A stretch of DNA of 64,000 nt from Aquilonibacter sp963820185 (GCA_963820185.1 CAWFYV010000002.1:558001-622000); one strand, 5' to 3'; shown: positions 36,490 to 45,532, counted from the first letter of the stretch. Notes: a model not told the origin generated them from the letters alone. Program-made: numbers and translations.

Positions 36490-38145
36490 TTAATACACCG
36501 GTGAGCCTGGTCCTCCCGGCGCGACCGACCCATCGTCGGGCGCGAAGACGAGATTGAGCGGATAGCTCGAGCCGGCCTCAGGCATCGTCACGATCGTCAC
36601 GCGCACGAAGCCCTTGGCCGGGATGACGTACTGCCGGATTTTATACCGCGTGAAGGCCTTGGCTTGGTGCGACTGCACGAGCACGCCATCGATCAGATAC
36701 GAGCCGGTCGCGCCGCCGCCGCGCGGCGTTTCGTAGATCGCAATGCTCGCCGGCGTCGACAACGGGTTCTGCACGTTCACGACAAACGATTCGAGCACGC
36801 CGTAATCGCCGGAGAGCGCCTCACCGGCCAAGCTATTCGGCAGCGGCAACTGTCCGATCGGCAATTCAAGATATGCGTCGTTGATGTTCCACTGCGTGGC
36901 GAAATGAAATTCGGGCACGGTGTAGATGCCGCGCGCGTGCTTCACGGTGCTGGTCAGCAGCTCGCCCGTCGTAAGCGCCGTTTGGGGATCGTCACTCGCG
37001 TTCTGCGCGACGAGCGTCAGGTGCACGGTGCCGCCCTCGAGCACGCGCAACTGCAATAGGTTGGTGACGATCGCGGTCGCGGGCATCTCTTGCATCGCGA
37101 TCAGCTGCGTGGAGTTGGCAGGAATCTGAATCAACCGCCCTTGATTCTGCACGACAGCGACGAGAAAGTCGCGCGTCGCGTTGTGTCCGGCTTCCATCTC
37201 GAACCTACTGTTTCCACGGCCGCTGATGAACTGCACGGTTGCCGGTTCATTGGATTGATTCTGCGCGACGAGCACGATGCGCCGATCCGGCTGGCCCGGC
37301 GGATTGTAGTGGAAGTACAGAAAGCGCGATGGCACTTCGCGTTTGAGATCGGCGGTGAAGAGCACACCGTTCTCGGTAAGCTTTTCCGGAAAGTCGCTGA
37401 CCATCAACAGATCGGGCGAGATGCGCGGCACGGCGATGTTGTTGAGCGTCACCGGCACCGTGCCGTTGACATCGAAGTACTGCTCGCCTTGGATGAGCAC
37501 CGGGACGTTCATGGTGGCCACATTGTCTTGCGCGAGATCGCCGACGCTCACATCATCGGGCGTCACGATCGCTTGCGCGCCCGGGCGCACTTGTGCGTAG
37601 CGCAGGATCTGGTTGACCACGAGTTGCTTGAGGTACGCGCTGCTCGCGGGATCGCCCGTGATATTCATCGTGATTGGTTGCGGCAGCGCACCGGCCGGAA
37701 ATGCGACGCGCACGCCGACCGTGGTGCTCACACCGCGTGAATCGGCGATCGTGATCGTCGTCGAACCGGGCGCGGTGCCCGTGATCAGCACCTGGCGTTG
37801 ATCTTGGTTGATCGTGAACGTGAAGAACGCCGTGGACGCGGGCACCGCGGTCAAGGCGCCGAGCGAGCCTTGCACGGTGAGCGCTTGCGTCGCGCCGACC
37901 GGAATGAACGCGGCTGCGGGCGAGACGCTGATCGGCGGCAACGTCGGTGTCGGTGTGGGCGATGGCGTGGCTGTTGGGCCGGGCGGCGGTGTCGGCGATT
38001 CGGTCGGCGTCGGCGAGAGCAGCGGTTGCGCGAACGGCGTCGCCGTGATCGTGGGCTGCGGCGTCGATTGTGCGCGAACCGAAGCAGCACTGCTCAGCGC
38101 AGCGCCGCACATCAGCACAAAAAGAAGTATTGCCTCCGGACGCAA
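36490..38145 (-). CDS. Large secreted protein with Ig-like domain, unknown function
   Basis: The 551-residue frame is intact. It has a signal peptide (hydrophobic AILLFVLMCGAAL, cleavage near VRAQS) and a Pro/Thr/Ser linker (about 27-70). A bacterial Ig-like domain (about 72-150: ISVSPAAAFIPVGATQALTV) and about 400 residues of unrecognised, beta-rich sequence follow. The start is TTG at 38145, 2 bases after the recQ stop, with the linked GTG nine codons in as an alternative. Close spacing implies co-transcription with recQ, an odd pairing. It is probably surface exposed. Confidence 0.65.
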   Translation of the reverse strand: MRPEAILLFVLMCGAALSSAASVRAQSTPQPTITATPFAQPLLSPTPTESPTPPPGPTATPSPTPTPTLPPISVSPAAAFIPVGATQALTVQGSLGALTAVPASTAFFTFTINQDQRQVLITGTAPGSTTITIADSRGVSTTVGVRVAFPAGALPQPITMNITGDPASSAYLKQLVVNQILRYAQVRPGAQAIVTPDDVSVGDLAQDNVATMNVPVLIQGEQYFDVNGTVPVTLNNIAVPRISPDLLMVSDFPEKLTENGVLFTADLKREVPSRFLYFHYNPPGQPDRRIVLVAQNQSNEPATVQFISGRGNSRFEMEAGHNATRDFLVAVVQNQGRLIQIPANSTQLIAMQEMPATAIVTNLLQLRVLEGGTVHLTLVAQNASDDPQTALTTGELLTSTVKHARGIYTVPEFHFATQWNINDAYLELPIGQLPLPNSLAGEALSGDYGVLESFVVNVQNPLSTPASIAIYETPRGGGATGSYLIDGVLVQSHQAKAFTRYKIRQYVIPAKGFVRVTIVTMPEAGSSYPLNLVFAPDDGSVAPGGPGSPVY

Positions 38146-38147
38146 CG

Positions 38148-39848
38148 TTAGGCGATCTTCGCCGCTTCGCCCCGAGTTACCGCCGTTGCCAGGAGTGTCT
38201 TGTAGCCCACGTTGGGGAAGAGCACGGTGATGAGGTCTTTTTCGGCGCGCTCGACCGTGCCGGTGCCGAACTTCGGATGCTCCACGACGTCGGCGATCTT
38301 GTAGCCGCCGGTCGATGCGCCGACCGCGACCGTCGACGGGTCAAGATCGGCCGCGCGCCGCGCCGCTGAAGCGCGCAAGCAGTTATCGCACTTGCCGCAG
38401 TTCGTGATGTCGAAGTCTTCGCCGAAATAATTCAGGATGAAGCGGCGGCGGCACGGCACGCACTCGGCGTACTGCAGCATCATCGCGAGCTTCGACTGAT
38501 CGTAGGATTTCTTCGTCTCGTAGTTGGCCAGGCTCAGCACCAAATCGCGATTCTTGCGCACGGCCTCGGTCAGCCCGTACGCCGACTTGCCGCTTGCTTC
38601 GATGTAGCCCGACTTTTTCAAAAGCGCGAGGATCACTTTAAGCTTGGTTAAGGGCAGCTGCAGAATCTTGCGCAGATCGGTCATCGAGACGCCGCCGACT
38701 TGTTCGCCGAAGACCTCGATCGTGCCGAAGACGCGCTGCACTTCTTCGATATCCGGATACTTGCCGGTGAGGAAGTAGTTCTGCACGCGCGTGTCGCTCA
38801 TCCGATAGATCAGGATGCAGCGCGAGAGCTCGCCGTCGCGGCCGGCGCGCCCGGCTTCTTGCGTGTAGGCTTCGAGCGAGCCCGGCAGATCGTAGTGCAC
38901 GACGAAGCGAATGTTCGGTTTGTCGATGCCCAGACCAAACGCGTTGGTCGCAACCACCGCGCGAATCGACTCGTTCATGAAGCACTCGTGCACGAGCGTG
39001 CGATCTTCTTTGTGCAGTTTCGAGTGATAGACCGAGGCCGGAATGTGCAGCGTTTCAACGAGGAACTTTTGCACTTCGAGCGCGTTCTTGATCGTCGCGG
39101 TGTAGATGATGCCGGTGCCATCGAGCGTCTTCGGCCCGGTGAAGAGCGAGGCGAGAATCTTGAGCTTGTCGGCTTCTTTGTCGGCTTTGCGCGCTTCGTA
39201 CTGTAAGTTCGGCCGGTCAAAACCTTTGACGATCGGTTTGACGTGCTCGATGCCGAGCTGATGCAAGATATCTTCGCGCACCGCGGGCGTCGCGGTCGCG
39301 GTGAGCGCGAGCACCGTCGGGCGGTTGAGGCGTTTGATCACCGAGCCCAGCGCAAGATACGCGGGCCGGAAATCGTGGCCCCACTGCGAGATACAGTGCG
39401 CTTCGTCGACGACAAAGAGCGGGACGTTGATCGACTGCAAAAGCTCGAGAAACGTGCGATCTTCGAGCTTTTCGGGCGTCGTGTAGGCGATGCGGATGCT
39501 GCCGCTTGCGATGCGTGCACGCGCGCGCGCTTCTTGCTCTTCAGACAGTGTGGAGTTGAGCGCAACGACGTCGGTGATGCCGCGTTCGCGCAACATGTCG
39601 AGCTGATCTTTCATCAGCGCGATCAGCGGCGAGACGACGACGGTCGTACCTTCGAGGAGCAGCGCGGGAAGTTGGTAGGTGAGACTTTTGCCGGCGCCGG
39701 TTGCTAAAATTGCAAGCGTGTCCTGCCCCGTCATAACGCGGGACACGACCTCTTCTTGGCCCGGATAGAAACGTTCGAATCCGAACTTCTCTTGTAGGGT
39801 GGAACGGAAATCCACGACGAGTTCGAAAGCCTCCCCTGTGTAGAGCAT
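38148..39848 (-). CDS. recQ: RecQ-family ATP-dependent DNA helicase
   Basis: RecQ unwinds recombination and replication intermediates 3' to 5'. The 567-residue product has Walker A (ATGAGKSLTYQLPALL), DEAHCISQWGHDFRP, LTATATP and QEAGRAGRDG. A zinc-binding four-Cys domain is present, with CVPCRRRFILNYFGEDFD followed by CGKC and C. Instead of an HRDC domain, the C-terminus (IADVVEHPKFGTGTVERAEK) resembles the Tudor-like tail of UvrD/PcrA helicases. The frame is open upstream to 40103, but that would overlap dnaX; ATG 39848 gives a normal N-terminus. It is divergent from dnaX with a 51-base gap. Confidence 0.92.
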   Translation of the reverse strand: MLYTGEAFELVVDFRSTLQEKFGFERFYPGQEEVVSRVMTGQDTLAILATGAGKSLTYQLPALLLEGTTVVVSPLIALMKDQLDMLRERGITDVVALNSTLSEEQEARARARIASGSIRIAYTTPEKLEDRTFLELLQSINVPLFVVDEAHCISQWGHDFRPAYLALGSVIKRLNRPTVLALTATATPAVREDILHQLGIEHVKPIVKGFDRPNLQYEARKADKEADKLKILASLFTGPKTLDGTGIIYTATIKNALEVQKFLVETLHIPASVYHSKLHKEDRTLVHECFMNESIRAVVATNAFGLGIDKPNIRFVVHYDLPGSLEAYTQEAGRAGRDGELSRCILIYRMSDTRVQNYFLTGKYPDIEEVQRVFGTIEVFGEQVGGVSMTDLRKILQLPLTKLKVILALLKKSGYIEASGKSAYGLTEAVRKNRDLVLSLANYETKKSYDQSKLAMMLQYAECVPCRRRFILNYFGEDFDITNCGKCDNCLRASAARRAADLDPSTVAVGASTGGYKIADVVEHPKFGTGTVERAEKDLITVLFPNVGYKTLLATAVTRGEAAKIA

Positions 39849-39899
39849 AACATACCCACCGGCAGGCCGAACCAAACGACCGGCGCGAATCTTGAAGCG

Positions 39900-41072
39900 G
39901 TGTCCCTTTATCGTACCTGGCGCCCGAAGTCTTTTGCGGACCTCGTCGGGCAAGACGCCGTCGTTCGCACGCTGACCCACGCTATCGAGGCGGGCAAGCT
40001 CGCCCACGCGTACCTTTTTTCGGGCCCACGTGGTTCGGGCAAGACGTCGGCGGCCAAGATTTTGGCGCGGTGCATCAACTGCGTGCAAGGCCCGACCGCT
40101 CATCCCGACAACACCTGCGAAAATTGCATCGCGATGCTCAATGGCAACGCGTTAGACGTGTTGGAAATCGACGCTGCGAGCAATCGCGGCATCGACGAAA
40201 TTCGTTCGCTGCGTGAAGCGGTAAAATTCGCACCAAGTGTGATGCGCATGAAAGTGTATATCATTGATGAAGCGCACATGCTTACTAAAGAGGGTGCCAA
40301 TGCGTTCTTAAAGACGCTTGAGGAACCACCCGCACATGCAGTATTTATTCTTGCGACGACTGAACCTGAGAAATTGCCAGTAACGATCCTCTCGCGCTGT
40401 CAGCGCTACGCGTTCCGTCGTATCTCGATTCCGGTGATGATCGAACGTATGCGCGAGATCGCAACATACGAGGGTATTACCATCGATGAAGCGGCGCTGG
40501 CGGCAATTGCATATCGCGCCGACGGTGGACTACGTGACGCGCTAACGATGCTGGAGCAGGCCGCCGCATTTGCCGACGGACCGATCACTACAGGAGTAAT
40601 CGATCTCGCGTTCGGAGCGACGGGTCGCAATTATGCCAACACGCTCATCGACGCGGTGGTTGCACACGACGCCGCCGCGGTGCTGCGGACGATCGAGGAA
40701 GCAAGCGACGCCGGCGCCGACATGCTGGTCTTGACCCGCTCGCTGATCGCGAACTTCCGCAATCTGCTGGTGGCGCACATCGACCCCGAATTGCTCGCCC
40801 GCGACCTGGCGCCCGAGGATGCGGAGATCGCGACCGAACGCGCCATCGACGTGCCGCAGGCGATGATCGTGCGCGCGCTGCGCGTGCTGGCCGACGCCGC
40901 CAGCCTCGCCCGCACGGGTGCGAATCCGCGGCTGGAGCTGGAAACGGCGTTGTTGCGGTTTCATGTTGGAAGAACGGCGATGGACGTCACCCCTAGCAAA
41001 GGTAGCGCCGCTCCCGCTGGTCGCGCCGCTTCGGTTGAAGAGGCGCCCCGAGCGTCGCTAGCCGGCGCCTGA
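39900..41072 (+). CDS. dnaX: DNA polymerase III subunit gamma/tau, gamma-length product
   Basis: DnaX is the clamp-loader ATPase. The 390-residue frame has Walker A (GPRGSGKTSAAKIL), the four-cysteine zinc module (CINCVQG...CENC), Walker B (IIDEAHMLTKEGAN) and the SRC sensor (LSRCQRY). After domain III it ends at TGA 41070-41072 in a Pro/Ala linker. The C-terminal domain expected in tau is encoded about 100 bases further on, in the same frame, beyond an inserted repeat. As sequenced the gene yields only a gamma-like protein. Start GTG 39900. Confidence 0.92.
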   Translation: MSLYRTWRPKSFADLVGQDAVVRTLTHAIEAGKLAHAYLFSGPRGSGKTSAAKILARCINCVQGPTAHPDNTCENCIAMLNGNALDVLEIDAASNRGIDEIRSLREAVKFAPSVMRMKVYIIDEAHMLTKEGANAFLKTLEEPPAHAVFILATTEPEKLPVTILSRCQRYAFRRISIPVMIERMREIATYEGITIDEAALAAIAYRADGGLRDALTMLEQAAAFADGPITTGVIDLAFGATGRNYANTLIDAVVAHDAAAVLRTIEEASDAGADMLVLTRSLIANFRNLLVAHIDPELLARDLAPEDAEIATERAIDVPQAMIVRALRVLADAASLARTGANPRLELETALLRFHVGRTAMDVTPSKGSAAPAGRAASVEEAPRASLAGA

Positions 41073-41121
41073 GCCTGTCACCGCTGAGCCGCGTCCGAAC
41101 GCGGTGAGCGCAGCTCCGCGT

Positions 41122-41155
41122 TGTCACCCCGAGCGTAGCGAAGCGTAGTCGAGGG
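41122..41155 (-). repeat. Dispersed intergenic repeat, copy 2 (inverted), inside dnaX
   Basis: TGTCACCCCGAGCGTAGCGA followed by AGCGTAGTCGAGGGG is the reverse complement of the repeat seen at 2351, 51287 and 52871. It sits between the dnaX stop and the region encoding the tau C-terminal domain. It contains stop codons in two of the three forward frames. Confidence 0.85.
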
Positions 41156-41171
41156 GCCGACGAACCCGACC

Positions 41172-41516
41172 GGCCCCATCACTATCCAAAAACTCCGTGC
41201 CGCCTGGACCACCATCCGTGGCAAGGTCGAAGCCGAGCGCCCGCCGCTGCGCGCCCCGCTCTCCGGCGCCATGGTCTCCGAGATCGACGGCAACGCCGCC
41301 GTCCTCAAGCTGCGCACCAAATTCGACGCCGACATCCTCAAGGATCACGCCAAGCTCCTCGAGTCGGCGATCGCCGACGTCCTCGGCTCATCGCTGCAGG
41401 TTCGCTTTGAAGCCGGCGCCTCAGGTCCCGCACAAGCGGCGGCAGAACCAATGCCCGCGAATGAAGAAGATAGCGCCGACGAACTTTTCGGCTACGCCAA
41501 CGAACGGATCAAGTAG
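41172..41516 (+). pseudogene. Detached C-terminal (tau-type) domain of DnaX
   Basis: The sequence PITIQKLRAAWTTIRGKVEA through LKLRTKFDADILKDHAKLLE and ALADVLG-like IADVLGSSLQVRF matches the tau C-terminal domain, which binds the polymerase alpha subunit. It is in the same frame as dnaX but behind stop codons. No ATG, GTG or TTG occurs before the domain; the first ATG (41271) would remove about a third of it. It may be untranslated, or joined to dnaX by readthrough or by indels I cannot resolve. Confidence 0.65.
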
Positions 41517-41522
41517 AACGAC

Positions 41523-41832
41523 ATGAACCAAGCGCAATTGATGCAGCAAGTCAAGAAGATGCAAGCCGAGATGGTGAAAGCGCAAGAAGAACTTGCCAAC
41601 ACCACCGTGCAGGGCAGCGCTGCAAACGGCATCGTGACCGTCGAAATGACGTGCGATCAGCGAATGAAAGTCGGTCAAGATCGACAAAGAAGCCGTCGAT
41701 CCCGACGACATCGAAACGCTCGAAGATCTCGTGACCGTCGCGGTCAACGACGCGCTGACGAAAGCCAATGAAAAGGCCCAATCTCGCATGGGCGGCTTGA
41801 CCGGCGGCATGCGCATCCCCGGCCTCATGTAA
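41523..41832 (+). CDS. ybaB: YbaB/EbfC-family nucleoid-associated protein, frameshifted
   Basis: YbaB/EbfC proteins are small dimeric DNA-binding proteins encoded between dnaX and recR in most bacteria, as here. The N-terminal half (MNQAQLMQQVKKMQAEMVKA to VTVEMTCDQRMK) is in one frame. The second half (SVKIDKEAVDPDDIETLEDL, then GGLTGGMRIPGLM) is in the +1 frame and ends at TAA 41830-41832. One extra G at about 41669 explains the break. Corrected length is about 102 residues, normal for the family. Confidence 0.9.
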
Positions 41833-41835
41833 AGG

Positions 41836-42444
41836 ATGCCAACAAAAAGCGGTAGCATCACGGGGCCGGTGCAAGCCCTCATCAACGAGTTTTCGAAACT
41901 CCCGACCGTCGGCCAAAAAACGGCCGCGCGGTTGGTGTTTCATTTGTTGAATCGCCCACGCAACGAAGCGCAATCGCTCGCCGAAGCGATCCTCGCGGTG
42001 AAAGACAAAGTGCGCTTCTGCTCGGTATGCTTTTCGCTGACGGAAGATGATCCGTGCGATATCTGCACCGATGAGGAACGCGATCGCACGATCATCTGCG
42101 TCGTCGCGGAAGCAAAAGACATCTACGCGATCGAACGCACCGGCGCATTCAAGGGCCGCTATCACGTGCTCGGCGGATTGATCTCGCCGATGGACGGCAT
42201 CGGCACCGCGCAGCTCCGCGTAAAGGAGCTCGTCGAGCGAATCGGCCTCGAAAATCCCACCGAGATCATTCTTGCGACGAACCCAAACGCCGAGGGTGAG
42301 GCAACAGCGCTTTACCTTTCGCGCTTCTTGCACCATCGCCGGAACAGTGAGCCGTTTGGCCTACGGCCTGCCGATTGGGGCGATCTTGACTATGCTGACG
42401 AGGTCACTTTAGCGAGGGCGCTAGAGGGGCGCCGCCGGCTTTAG
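41836..42444 (+). CDS. recR: Recombination mediator RecR, locally scrambled near the C-terminus
   Basis: RecR acts with RecF and RecO to load RecA. The 202-residue protein has the helix-hairpin-helix start (FSKLPTVGQKTAARLVFHLL), the four-Cys zinc motif (CSVCFSLTEDDPCDIC) and a TOPRIM domain (CVVAEAKDIYAIERTGAFKG). Residues about 166-182 read HHRRNSEPFGLRPADWG, which is abnormal. Reading the same bases in shifted frames gives APSPE and VSRLAYGLPIG, the conserved RecR sequence. Three one-base deletions between about 42329 and 42382 would cause this and restore the frame. It follows ybaB by 3 bases. Confidence 0.93.
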   Translation: MPTKSGSITGPVQALINEFSKLPTVGQKTAARLVFHLLNRPRNEAQSLAEAILAVKDKVRFCSVCFSLTEDDPCDICTDEERDRTIICVVAEAKDIYAIERTGAFKGRYHVLGGLISPMDGIGTAQLRVKELVERIGLENPTEIILATNPNAEGEATALYLSRFLHHRRNSEPFGLRPADWGDLDYADEVTLARALEGRRRL

Positions 42445-42476
42445 TTAGACAGGTGGCAAAGCTCGCGGCATCTTGA

Positions 42477-43391
42477 GTGAGCGAGGGCGAACACTTGGCG
42501 GATGAAAACCAGGGTCTGTTTGTTGTTCCGGCCTCCGGGCCGGCCGCGCGAGAGCATATCGCGAAGACGATTGAACAGCCGTTAGATAGTGGGATTGCAA
42601 ATCGATTCCTGGATGCGGGCGAGATCCAAAAGTGGAACAACGACGGCGATGGCGTCTTTGCCTGGGGTGCCGTTCCGGGACCTGACAACCGCAAAACCTG
42701 GGAGGCGATGGAAGTTGGCGACTACGTCGCCTTCTACCAATCGAAACACTATACGTTTCTTTCCAAGGTAATCGGGAAAAAGGCCGACGCAAATTTCGCG
42801 AGTGCACTTTGGGGCACCGACGGTGGCGGTAGAACATGGGAGCTCATGTTTTTCCTGTCGCCCCCGGAGCGGATAAGCAAGAGCCTTGACGATATCGGTG
42901 ACTATCTTCAGTCCTCCCCGTATATGGGCTTCACGAAGATTCCGGCAAGTCGCACTTCACGGATACTGGAGTCCTATGACGACGTTGGCGCCTTTGTTAC
43001 CCAGCGATTCCTGAAAGCAACGAGCACGTATCTGTTGCTTCGTTCCAATTCGTCAAGTCAGTGGGACGATGAAGACGCGAAGACCTACCATTTCAGCAGA
43101 ACCATCACAAACTACGAAATCGCCCCGGGCGCTAGATTCATCGTTGATCGCAGATCATCTGAAGGATTGCAACTAATCGGCACAGGTATCGTAGCCGGGG
43201 TTCAACGTGTCGCCGATTCGGATGGCGAGTTCGTTGCTTCGTATGAAGAGTATCGTCATCTTAACCCACCGAAATTGCTGCAGAAGGAACAGCTGGGTAT
43301 CATTGCTTCGCAGCCCGGGTTCAACGTGCAGCATTCGATCCGGACGATGACGGAATCGGCGTTTTACAAATTGCTCTCGGAAGGACCGTAG
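42477..43391 (+). CDS. Two-domain PUA/EVE-like modified-DNA reader linked to McrBC
   Basis: The 304-residue protein has two modules. The first (about 45-130: GVFAWGAVPGPDNRKTWEAM, VGDYVAFYQSKHYTFLSKV) looks like an EVE/PUA-type fold used to bind modified bases. The second (about 185-300: TYHFSRTITNYEIAPGARFI, IGTGIVAGVQRV, a late SIRTMTESAFYKLL) is the PUA-like module common in modification-dependent restriction enzymes. It sits 3 bases before mcrB, so it is probably the specificity subunit. GTG 42477 is used; TTG 42495, with GAGG upstream, is an alternative start. Composition differs from the housekeeping genes, suggesting transfer. Confidence 0.7.
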   Translation: MSEGEHLADENQGLFVVPASGPAAREHIAKTIEQPLDSGIANRFLDAGEIQKWNNDGDGVFAWGAVPGPDNRKTWEAMEVGDYVAFYQSKHYTFLSKVIGKKADANFASALWGTDGGGRTWELMFFLSPPERISKSLDDIGDYLQSSPYMGFTKIPASRTSRILESYDDVGAFVTQRFLKATSTYLLLRSNSSSQWDDEDAKTYHFSRTITNYEIAPGARFIVDRRSSEGLQLIGTGIVAGVQRVADSDGEFVASYEEYRHLNPPKLLQKEQLGIIASQPGFNVQHSIRTMTESAFYKLLSEGP

Positions 43392-43394
43392 ACG

Positions 43395-44273
43395 TTGGTT
43401 ACCTATCCGACTCCCGATGAGTTTGCGCGCCAGATTTACTGGGACGTTTCTGCCGCGCAGCACCTACTGGACGTTTTTGCAAGGTCGCCACAAATGATCT
43501 TGGCGGGACCACCGGGCACCGGCAAATCGTATATTGCTAATCGCCTCGCCGAGCATGCCGTTCGTGACGGCGGCCGCATCGAGCGCCTTCAATTTCATCC
43601 ATCGTACCAATATGAGGACTTCATTGAAGGCATCCGACCGGTTCTAGTCGCCGACGAATCGTCGGGCTTGCCCGATAGTGGGAACGGAGGTCTCGCGTAC
43701 ACGATTCGCGAGGGGGTTTTAAAACGTTTGGTCAGATTGGCGTTGCAAAGCCCCGGCGAAAAATACGTTCTGATCATCGATGAGCTTAATCGCGCCAACG
43801 TCAGCAAAGTATTTGGCGAGCTATTATTCTGTCTCGAGTATCGAGCACCCGAATATAAAGTAACACTTCCGTACAGCGACGCGGAATTTTACGTGCCCGA
43901 AAACGTTAAGATCATCGCAACGATGAATACGGCCGATCGTAGCATAGCCCTAATCGACGCTGCCTTTCGGCGCCGATTTCATCAGTACACGCTTGCGCCA
44001 GATCCCGACGTTGTGAGGCGCTGGCACACTGGGCGCGGAGAGCCGCAGGTAGGCGAAGAGGCTGCGACGCGCCTTGCGCGCCTGAACGATGCCCTTGGGG
44101 AAGTACTTGATAAAGGCCGCCTTATCGGTCACTCATTCTTTCTCCGCGACAACCTTAACGACATCGGCTTTGAGGCTGTTTGGACCGAGGATCTCGAGCC
44201 AATTCTTAGCGAGCATCTTTTCAATTCAACGAGCGACTTAGACCGCGCCAAAGATGCATTCTTGAAAGCCTAG
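43395..44273 (+). CDS. mcrB: McrB-type AAA+ GTPase of a type IV restriction system
   Basis: McrB is the nucleotide-driven motor of McrBC, which cuts modified DNA. The 292-residue protein is the AAA+ domain alone, with Walker A GPPGTGKSYIANRLAEH, Walker B VLIIDELNRANVSKVFGELL, and the McrB signature MNTADRSIALIDAAFRRRFH. Classical McrB has about 460 residues with an N-terminal DNA reader; here the reader is a separate upstream gene. Start TTG 43395. mcrC follows 5 bases after the stop. Confidence 0.92.
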   Translation: MVTYPTPDEFARQIYWDVSAAQHLLDVFARSPQMILAGPPGTGKSYIANRLAEHAVRDGGRIERLQFHPSYQYEDFIEGIRPVLVADESSGLPDSGNGGLAYTIREGVLKRLVRLALQSPGEKYVLIIDELNRANVSKVFGELLFCLEYRAPEYKVTLPYSDAEFYVPENVKIIATMNTADRSIALIDAAFRRRFHQYTLAPDPDVVRRWHTGRGEPQVGEEAATRLARLNDALGEVLDKGRLIGHSFFLRDNLNDIGFEAVWTEDLEPILSEHLFNSTSDLDRAKDAFLKA

Positions 44274-44278
44274 AATAA

Positions 44279-45532
44279 GTGAAGCAGATCGAGCTCGAGG
44301 AATGGGGGAAGCCGAGGCAGGTTCGGCTCAGCACCGCCGAACTTCGCGCTTTGCTACAGTTCGAAGACAAGTTGATAATTAGGGAGGGCAAGTCGGGCGG
44401 GACATCCATTGGACCCAAGGAGGGCTTTGTTGGACTCGCTAGACTTTCATCAGACGTTCAGGTTGTTGTGCGCCCGAAGGTGCCGGTTACGCAGTTGCTC
44501 AGCCTTATCTCACTGGCCTACGAGGGAAAGGAACTTCCGGGGACCACCGGTTCTGCGTTATACCAGGAAGCATCGCCTCAGGAGTGGTTGCCTTTTCTCC
44601 TAGCGGTAGAGTTGGAGCGACTCTTCGGGCTCGGGCTGCGCCGCGGATACATCGAGTTTTCGGAACGTTCCTCTTATGTACGCGGTCGCATTGAATTCTG
44701 CGAAACGCTCTCGAGAAGTTTCGACGCCTCCCAGCCTGTTTGTCGTTACTCCGACTTTACGATAGATACGGTCGAGAATAGATTTATCCGCGGGATCGTG
44801 GAGATGATGCTCACGACAACGCTCGACTGGGGCATAAGGCGCCGTCTCCTCGACGCAACGGATTTCATGAGCGGCGTTAGCATTCCGCGACCTGATCCTG
44901 CGGCGATTCCGAGCATTAATTCAAATCCACTAATGCAGCACTACGGCCCGGCAATCGCGCTGTGCTCCTTGTACCTTCGGGGAATGGGAATTGAGCTTGA
45001 GCCGGGTTCCGTTGCCGCTCCCGGCTTTTTCGTGCCAATGCATGAGGTGTTCGAACGCGCTATGGTCAACGCGCTCGCGAAGAAGCTTGGAAGAAATAGA
45101 ATCATTCATCACCGCCCATTCAGCAATAAGATTGTGTTTCAAGAGGGGGCGCCGGCGCTTTCGATTACGCTCATTCCTGATGCGGTTGCCGTGGGCTCGT
45201 CGCTAAGAGCGATCGTTAGTCGCGATGAGCAAGTTCTTCTCGTTATTGACACAAAGTACAAGAGGCCTATCCGGGCATACCGCGGGAGGCCGGTGTTCCA
45301 CAATGCGGACATCTATCAAATAATCTCGTATTGCGAGGCAATGCGATGTCCGGGAGTCTTGCTCTATCCTAAGGTTGATGCTGACATCGATGTAAGTTAC
45401 CGTCTCAACGAGACTAAGTTCAGGCTGCTTACAGTGAACCTTGGTCTCCCGAACTTACAAGGAGTCGCCAGCTCAGTGGAGACACTTGCGGCGCTGATCG
45501 ACATGCTGACTGACGGACACCACGCCGCTTAG
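44279..45532 (+). CDS. mcrC: McrC-family endonuclease subunit
   Basis: McrC carries the nuclease active site and stimulates McrB. The 417-residue protein has the McrC N-terminal beta domain (GFVGLARLSSDVQVVVRPKV), the central YSDFTIDTVENRFIRGIVE motif, and a PD-(D/E)XK core: LIPDAVAVG followed by LLVIDTKYKRP. Start GTG 44279. Together with the two preceding genes it forms a complete three-gene modification-dependent restriction operon. Confidence 0.92.
   Translation: MKQIELEEWGKPRQVRLSTAELRALLQFEDKLIIREGKSGGTSIGPKEGFVGLARLSSDVQVVVRPKVPVTQLLSLISLAYEGKELPGTTGSALYQEASPQEWLPFLLAVELERLFGLGLRRGYIEFSERSSYVRGRIEFCETLSRSFDASQPVCRYSDFTIDTVENRFIRGIVEMMLTTTLDWGIRRRLLDATDFMSGVSIPRPDPAAIPSINSNPLMQHYGPAIALCSLYLRGMGIELEPGSVAAPGFFVPMHEVFERAMVNALAKKLGRNRIIHHRPFSNKIVFQEGAPALSITLIPDAVAVGSSLRAIVSRDEQVLLVIDTKYKRPIRAYRGRPVFHNADIYQIISYCEAMRCPGVLLYPKVDADIDVSYRLNETKFRLLTVNLGLPNLQGVASSVETLAALIDMLTDGHHAA

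Noticed and set aside
41070..41172. Stop-codon readthrough or selenocysteine insertion in dnaX
   Set aside because: Several stops lie in the frame, including TAG, and no selenocysteine hairpin is apparent. Repeat insertion explains the gap better.
41523..41832. Programmed +1 frameshifting in ybaB
   Set aside because: There is no slippery sequence or stimulatory structure, and many neighbouring genes have similar single-base shifts, so an assembly error is simpler.
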